Source: an uncultured Collinsella sp.
GTDB taxonomy: Bacteria; Actinomycetota; Coriobacteriia; Coriobacteriales; Coriobacteriaceae
Assembly (NCBI GenBank): GCA_902482035.1
Contig: CABSYW010000023.1
Coordinates: forward strand, 1 to 43,139
Direction of reading: 5' to 3'
DNA length: 43,139 nucleotides
Position 1 is the stretch's first letter. Every line of letters begins with the position of its first letter. The notes beneath the pieces are model-generated. The model did no database searches, was not told where the DNA came from, and saw nothing but the letters and a program-made list of their open reading frames with translations. Below are positions 14,624-23,600 of this stretch, piece by piece. The translations under genes and the position numbers were made by a program.

Positions 14624-17600
14624 ATGCAGGAGCTCAGAGAGATGACGTCTCGACTCGTGAATATTGCTACCGGGGGGGGGTGTCTAAGCAGGGAACTTCC
14701 TGGTGAACACCGGCCGCGCGAGCGGTGGTCCGTCATGTCTTGTGGCCGTCGTCGCGGGCTGCGCTCGGTCTCGCCATATGCGATTGTTCTGGCCCTCGCC
14801 ATCGCGCTGACGGCGAGTTTCTTCCTGCCGCTTCGTGCCGAGGCGGCAATTTCGGACCACACGGTTCCGACGATTTCGCCTTCGGGGACAACAATTAACC
14901 TGTTTGATTACTGGGTGAATCCGGATAACCATCTGTCGGTTTCCGGCAACGGCGGCATCAACGCAAGCCACCGGTTCCAGTTTAACGATGGCCAGGGTGA
15001 TGCACCGCTCAACCATTGGACGGGCAACACGAACCCGCAGCCCGGCATTGTCAGCAACACGCTTTCAGACGGCTACCCGCAGCTTTCCGGTACCTATGGC
15101 GGCGACTCCCTCCGCTATCTGTTCGATTCCTCTGCCCAGACCGGCAAGACGTCCCATTTTGGCGTGACGGGCCTCCTCAAGGTTCAGGACGGCTACTACG
15201 TCTATGACAGCTCCGAAAACTACGCAGCCTACAACGCTGACAAGAATGCCTTCGACATCTATGACACCTGGGGCATTGACAAAGTGGGCGATTCGTCCCA
15301 TCGGGGTCAGTTCTTCCCGTTCGATGCGGCAGACAAGGTGTTCAAGGAGGAAAGAGGCCGGCTCGTCCAAAATGGCATCACGGCAGACAACGCCGGTAAC
15401 CACGTCAACCACCACTTCGGCCTCTCAATGTCCACGCGATTCGTGCAGCCCAACGGCGGCCTGACGAACGATAAGAAGGACATGACCTTCGAGTTCGCCG
15501 GCGATGATGACGTCTGGGTGTTCATCGATGATGTCCTCGTGGGTGATATCGGCGGTATTCACAGCCGTGCGAGTCTGAGTATCAACTTTCATACGGGCGA
15601 CATTAAGGTGAACGACAAAAGCGACGGCACGCTGCTGAGCAAGTACCAGGCGGCGAAAAAGGGCACTTCGGGCTTCGACGGCAACACCTTCAAAGACGGC
15701 ACCAACCACACCCTCAAGTTCTTCTACCTGGAGCGCGGCGCCACCGACTCCAACATGGAGCTCAAGTTCAACCTCGTGACGGTGCCCGAGTCCGACATCA
15801 TCAAGTTCGACCAGGACGGCAAGTTCGTACAGGGTGCCGAGTTCGCGCTGTACAAAACAGACGGGAAATTTACAGATACGACCAATAACGAGAACGCGCT
15901 TCTCGGCTCTGGCACCACGGACGAGGCCGGCCACCTAACGCTCACGAACGACGATGACAACGGCGTCATCAACTTCGACGATCTCTACAACAAGAATCAC
16001 GACAACAAGTACTACCTCCTGAAGGAGACGCACGTGCCCGAGGGATACCGCTCGAGTCTCACGGCGACGGGTGGCAGCATGCAGCTCGAGTACGTGCCCG
16101 CGAGCGCTGAGAACGGCGCGGGCGGCGTCATCATCAACCGCGGCGGTATGGATGCGGGCAGCGTCGTGTGGAAGACCGGTGCGTTCGCCGCCGCGAAGGA
16201 GACCATCACCGCGCCGTTGACCGTGTACAAGGCAAATAATGACCTGACGAAGTCCGACAATACCGTCAATCTGGACTCCGGCATACTGTTCGCTGTGGTG
16301 CTCAAGCGCGACAAAAGCGCAGACACAGGTATCAAAGATCCGAGCAATTGGTACGCCGTGTCGGGCGACCCATCGACGGGAGCGGGATACACCCTCGCCA
16401 AGGAGCCGGGCATGACCGGTGCTATCGAGGCGGCGAAGAAGGACCTGCACGCCTTCACGCTCAACACAAGCGGCCAGTACCAGGTAGAGATTCAAAATCT
16501 GCCCGGTGACATCTCCAAGTACTACTACCTGCTGAGCGGTGATGCCCGCAAGGATGCCGAGTACACGGTGGCCATCTACCACACAACGGCGAGCTCGATC
16601 GGCGACGCGACGCCCGAGAACACCGTCCACGTGTACAGCGACGACATCGCAGACGGCACGAACTTCAAGCGACAGTTCGCCACGCGCTTGCTCGTCACGA
16701 ACATCCAGAATCGCCTGTTCGTGCAGAAGACCGATACCGAGGGCAACCCCGTAGACGGCGCGAAGTTCGGCCTGTACACGGCCGATCAGGTGACAACAGA
16801 CGCGAACGGCAAGGTCGTGCTCAAGGGCGAGCAGACCCCCTACGACACCCTGACGACGGGGTCGGTCGGCAACCCGGTCCCGCTCGAAGGTGCGGGCATA
16901 TTCCCGAATACAAGCGCCGGTAACATGCCGCTCGTGAATGGAACTTACTTCCTAAAGGAGGTCTCGGCTCCCAAGGGCTTCCTGCTTAACGACACGCTCA
17001 CCAAGGTGATTGTGGACGATTACGGCGTCCATGCCGATGCTGGTACGGACGATGACGGCGTTTCGACGTTCGTGGGCCCGGGCGCGCTCATGAAGAGTCT
17101 GGGCCAGTTTGGCGCAGAGGGCGACATCGACAACACGCTTACGTGGATCAAAGGTACGCGGCAGACCTCGAATGGCGAGACCAATGATAACGGCAACCTG
17201 ACGTGGACCGATGTCGAACCCGTGGGTGCAGACGACACAGTGCGCCTCAAGTACGGCGCTAACGGACGCATGTACCAGTATGGGCCCACCGAGGAGGGCA
17301 AACCCTACCGCCTGGAGACCGAGACGGGCTGGATACGTATGGGTATCACCCAGGACGTGTCTGGTGACACTAATGCGAAGGGCGCCCGCGCCGATCTGGA
17401 CGACATGAACCTGAATGCCCTGTTCACGGGTGCCACCTGTGTGCGCGTGGCTAACAAGCGCGAGGCGAGCCTCGAAGTGACCAAGCATGTCGTGGTGCCG
17501 AAGGGACTGACGGGCAATAAGGACGCGAAGTTCACCTTCAAGTTCACCGTGCCCACGTCGGCGGGGAAGACGTACAAGGCCGCAGTGTTTGAGAACGCGG

Positions 17601-20600
17601 GGGCCGCAAGCGAGAAGCAGGTCGGCGATATGTTCGACCTGACGAACGGCCGCGAGCAGACCATCACGGCCGGCCAGACGATCCGCGTGTACGGTCTCGA
17701 CGAGCACGACGCCTACACGGTGCAGGAGCTGACCGATATGGACAAGATGCCGGCCGGCTTCACGCTGACCAAGCGCGAGCAGGGCGGCAACGCCCTGAGC
17801 GGCGAGGGCGACAGCATCTCCGGCACGATCGCAAAGCAGAACGCCGACGGCACGGTGGCCGCCGCCAACAAGCTGGTATTCACGAATACCTACAGCGTAA
17901 AGCCGCCGGTGACGCTCACCAATGCGTTCTGGGCGCAGAAGGTGCTCCGGGGCCGTGACTGGAAGGATGGCGATAGCTTCAAGATTTACCTGCGCGCGGA
18001 CAAGGGAACGCCGATGCCCGCCGGTGCCAAGGATGCGCCCGTGAGTGGTATGAAGCAGGTTGTGAAGACCGTCAAGAACGGGGACAAGTTCGACTTCGGC
18101 AATATTGAGTACGCCAAGCCCGGCACCTACACCTATCTCATTGCCGAGGCCACGCCGTCTCAAAACGACGCTAGCTGGCTGCCCGGGTTCGGGTATTCAA
18201 GCGCTTCCTACCGCGTCACGGTGACGGTGAAGGATAGCGGCGACGGCACGCTGTCGCAGCCGGCAGTCAAGATGGAGCAGACCTACACCGACGACGGCGT
18301 GAGCCATGAGGACAGCCCGATCGAGGTCGCTGACAAAATCGCCAAGATCACGAACGCCTATAACACCGATGAGGAGACCATCTCCTTCAACGTGCAGAAG
18401 ACGTATGCCGACCAGTCCGGTGCAAATCCGCTTGTGAAGGATAAGTTCACGTTCCAGCTCGAGGCACTCGGCGGGATGAAGAATGATGCCGTGCCGAGTG
18501 GAGCCATCGATTTCGGCAAGCTCGCCACCTCCTACAGCGTCGGTGCCAGCAAGGTCCCCATGCCTAAGGGGTGCACGTCCACCACGACCACGGCGAAGAA
18601 CGATGACGACGGTATCGCTGCGTTCCCGCAGATCACCTATACGATGGAGAGCGAGAACCTCACCTACGTGTACAAGGTGACCGAGGTCAAGGATTCCGAT
18701 ACATCGACGTCCAGTGGCATAGGCTACGACGATACGGTGTACTACGTGCTGGTGAAGAACCAGCAGGTTGATAACGAGTCTGGGACGGGTAAGTGCCTGT
18801 CCTCCACGGCCACGTATTGGAAGGCCGACGGCACGCAGCTGACGGACGCCAACGGATACATCCCGTTCAAGAACACCTACACGGTGACCCAGGCGACGTC
18901 GGCGCCGGTTAACGTGCAAAAGACGTTCACCGGGCGCGCGTGGGAGACGAGCGATGCGTTTGACTTCACCCTGACGCCGGCGGATGATGCGACGAGGGAT
19001 GCGGTTAAAAACAAGGTCGTTACCCAGAGGAAGGCTACCGACTCCGATGAGACCGGCGATCTGACGACTAAGGTTGAGATCGCAGGCGCCGGTGACGCGA
19101 CGCGTTCTGCAACCTTCGGCGCGGGCGACCTGGTGTTCACCAAGTCGGGCACGTATACGTTCAATGTGAACGAGACGAAGCCGACCGACGCGGATAAGAC
19201 TGGTATTGCGTATGACGGCCATACGTCCACGGTGACGTACACAGTGACCGATATCGAGAACGGCAAGCACACCGGTAAGCTGACCGCGTCGGTTGCGTAC
19301 GACAACAAGCAGGCGACGACGGATGCCGACCGGCAGGTGACGGGTGCTGCCGCGTTTACCAATACCTATACGGCCTCCGGTGCCTACGCGGGCATCGATG
19401 TGACCAAGACTCTGGTTGGTACCCCGCTGAAGAATGGCATGTTCCCGTTCACCATCGAGGCGATGACGTATAACGGTACGACAGCCCCGGAGCCGGCTGA
19501 TACCGATAAGTCGTTCATGAACACCGTGGGCAAGGATGACGGTGACGATACGCAGACCGCCACGATGTCCGGCAAGCTGAAGATGAACTTCACGCAGCTG
19601 AGCTACAACAAGGTGTATGTGTACAAGGTGTCTGAGGCGCATGGCGCCAACGCTGGTGGATACACGTATGACACCGAGTACCCCGGTGACGCCTACGTGC
19701 TCATTGCGGTGAAGCCGAATCCGGACAACAAAGGCCAGCTCTACACCGAGACGACCATCGCGAAGGGCCCGGGCGTGACGGCGCTTGTTGGCGGGGGCGG
19801 CAACGTTGATGCGCTGACGGCCGAGGCGATTAAGGGCCTCGATACCACGACCAACTACGTGAAGACGGTCTCGAGTCGCGGCGCGAAGCCCGCTACACCT
19901 ATCGTCCCGTTCAAGAACGAGTACAAGGTCGAGACGGCTGAGTACGGTGCGAAGGCCGGTCTACAGATTGAGAAGAAATTCACCGGCACCGGTGATGTGA
20001 GCAGCACATTCAGCTTTACGGTGACGCCCGAGGACTATCAGGCCGAGGGTCAGGATGGCACGAAGTTCATCCTGACCTCCGCCGACGCCGCGGCGAAGAA
20101 GCTCGACATCACGGGTGGGGCGGAGACCTTCAAGATTCCCGAGATGAAGCTCGGGGACACCAAGACCGTGAGCTTGCTGCCGAAGGGCTTGCAGTTCACA
20201 CACGACGACGTGAGCAATGAATGCCGCGCCAACGTCTACCAATACAGGGTAGAAGAGAACGTGCCGAAGCCCGTTCCCGCCGGCTACACCTACGACAAGA
20301 CGGTCTATACCGTCAAGATCGCAGTGTCCGACAACGGCGACGGCACACTGAAAGTCAAGACGAAGGTTCTGAACAGTGATGGCAAGAGGGTCGATTACCG
20401 TGAGTTTGACCCCGGCGTCTCGCTCGAGGACAACACGGCGACTATCCCGTTCGAGAACAGCTACAAGACGGACGCCAGTGATGAGCTGACCCCGCAGGTA
20501 ACGAAGAAAGTCTCCGGCACCGAGAGCACGGACAAGGAGTTCTCGTTCACGCTGGCTGCCACGTCGGACATGCAGGCGAAGATCGCTGCCGGCGACCTGA

Positions 20601-23600
20601 CGGTGTCGGATGACCTGGCGGGCGACGCGCATGCGGAGTCCCGGGCCACGAAGGGCGCGATCACAGGTAAGGACGGTCAGACCCTCAACTTCTCCGGCAT
20701 GAAGTTCAACAAGGCCGGTACGTACACGTTCACGCTTTCCGAGGCGCACGACGCCGATGACGACGCGGCGGTGGACGGCGTGCAGAACGCCGGCTGGACG
20801 ATGGACGCCTCCGCTTACACCGCCACGGTGACGGTGGAGGACGTGGACGCCAAGCTGACCGTCACGGGCGTGACGGTGAAGAAGGATGGTGACGCTGAGG
20901 CCAAGCCCATCAAGGCTGAGGTCAAGGACGGCAAGGTGAACCTCGCCACCTTTACCAACAGCTATGCTGCGAAGGGTTCCGTGACCCTGGCGGCGAAGAA
21001 ACGCTTTACGGGCGGTGCGCTCGCGGGAAACGACTTCTCGTTCGCTCTGTACAGGGGTGACAAGGCGGAAGGCACGCCCATTGAGACCGTCACGAACGAC
21101 GAGAAGGGCAACATTACCTTCCAGCCAATCAACTACACCGAGGCAGGTGACTACGAGTACACCATCAAGGAAGTTACCGGTAACGACCAGACCATCGTCT
21201 ACGACGGTCAGAAAGTGAAGGTCAAGGTCAGCGTTACCGATAACAAGAACGGCACGCTGGACGCGACCGTCACCTACGGCGGCGATAAGGCCGTGCCGAC
21301 CTTCACCAACGTGAGCCCGACGACGGACGTTACCGTCGAGGCCACGAAAGTTCTCGCGGGCAAGGCGCTGACGGACGGCGCGTTCGCCTTCGGCCTGTAC
21401 CAAGGCGACACGTCCACGGGTAATCCCGTCAAGATCGTCCAGAACGACAAGGATGGCAAGATCAATTTTGCTCTCACCGGTCTGACCATCGGCGAGTACG
21501 ACTACATACTCAAGGAGGAGAACGTCGGTGCCGATCCGACTATCACCTACGACACCAAGGCGGTGAAGGTTCACGTCTCGGTGAAGGCGGAGGGCGACAA
21601 GGCGAAGGCGACCGTCACCTATGACGGCAAGAACGATGCCCCGACCTTCACTAACAAGTACCAGCCCGCCGAGACCTCGGTGGCGCTCACGGCGACGAAG
21701 GCCTATGTGAAGTCCGACAACACGCAGGCCACGCTCAAGGGCGGCGAGTTCACCTTCGACCTGTACGAGGGTGATCTGACGGCTGAGCAGCTGAAGGGCA
21801 AGCAACCCATCCAGACCGCTAAGAACGGCGAGGACGGCACCGTTACCTTCCTGGCCATCAACTACACCAAGGCCGGCGAGTACAAATACACCATCGCGGA
21901 GCAGAAGGGCAACCTGTCCCACGTGGCCTACGACGATACGGTGCACCACGCCGTGGTGACGGTTGTGGACAACGCCGGCCAGTTGGAGGCGAGCGTCACC
22001 TACGACGATGGCGAGACGGTCGCCCCCACCTTCAAGAACACCTATACCGCAAAGGGATCCGCGGAGCTGACGGCGACCAAGGTCGTTGCGGTCGCGCCGG
22101 GCTTCACGCACGACACCAAGCTGAAGGGCGGCGAGTACACCTTCGACCTGAAGGATGCCGCCGGCAACGTGCTCGACACTGCGACGAACAAGGCCGATGG
22201 CACGGTGAAGTTCACGCGCGACTTCGAGCTCTCCGACCTGGACGGCGCCGCGAGCAAGGACTTTACCTACACCATCGCGGAGAAGCCGGGCACGGAGCCG
22301 GGCATGCTCTACGACACCCATGCGCTCATCTACAAGGTGACGGTCGCGGACGATGGCACCGGCACGCTGAGGGCCACACCGCAGGTAACGAGTGGAGACA
22401 ACTCGCAGACCTTCATGAACACGTACCACCCGAAGGAGACCTCGGTAACGCTCAAGGCGAAGAAGCGCTTCACGGGCGGTGAGCTCGCAGGGGGCGACTT
22501 CACGTTCCAGCTGCTCGACAAGGATGGCAACGTGATCCAGGCCGTCCAGAATGACAAGGATGGCAAGGTTGCCTTCCAGGCAATCAGCTACGACACGCCG
22601 GGCGATCACGACTACGCCATCAGGGAGGTTGCCGGCAACGACTCGACCGTCGTCTACGACGCGAAGGACGTGAAGGTCCACGTCAAGGTCACCGACGAGA
22701 AGGGCGAGCTGAGGGCGACCGTCACATACGACGGAGAGAAGGCCGTGTCGACCTTCACCAACTCGAAGCCGACGACGGACGTTACCGTCGAGGCCACGAA
22801 GACCCTCAAGGGCAAGGACCTGACGGCTGGTGCGTTCACTTTCGGCCTGTACGACCAGGCCGGCAACGAGGTTTCCAAGGGCACCAACGACCAGGACGGC
22901 AAGGTCAAGCTGACCGTCAAGAACCTGAACCTGGGCGAGTACGACTACACGTTCAAGGAGGAGAAAGCCGGCCAGGCCGTCGACGGCGTGGTCTACGACG
23001 CCAAAGAAGTCAAGGTCCACGTCAAGGTAGAGCAGAACCAGGACGACAACAACAAGACGAAGGTGATTGTCACCTATGACGGTGACGCTACGGCTCCCAC
23101 CTTCAACAACACCTACGACGCAAAGGGTTCCGTAACCCTGACGGCGACCAAGACCATCAAGGTTGCGGACGGCTTCGACCACGCGACGAAGCCCGCGGAC
23201 GGCGAGTACACCTTCGAGCTGAAGGATGCCGCCGGCAACGTGCTCGGCACCGCGAAGAACGACGCCGACGGCAAGGTCAGCTTCACGCGCGAGTTCCAGC
23301 TCTCCGACTTGGGTGGCGCCGTGAGCAAGGACTTCACCTACACCATCGTGGAGCAGCCGGGCGCGGAGGCCGGCATGGTCTATGACAACCATCCTCTCAC
23401 CTACAAGGTGACGGTCACAGACGGCGGGGCCGGAGCGCTGAACGCGAAGGCGGTCGTGACGAACACATCCGGCTCGGAGACCTTCACCAACACCTACCAG
23501 CCGGCCGCGACCGGTCTGGCCCTCGGTGCGCAGAAGAGATACGTGAAGAAGGACGACAACACGCCGATCGTACTCAAGGGCGGCGAGTTCACCTTCGATG

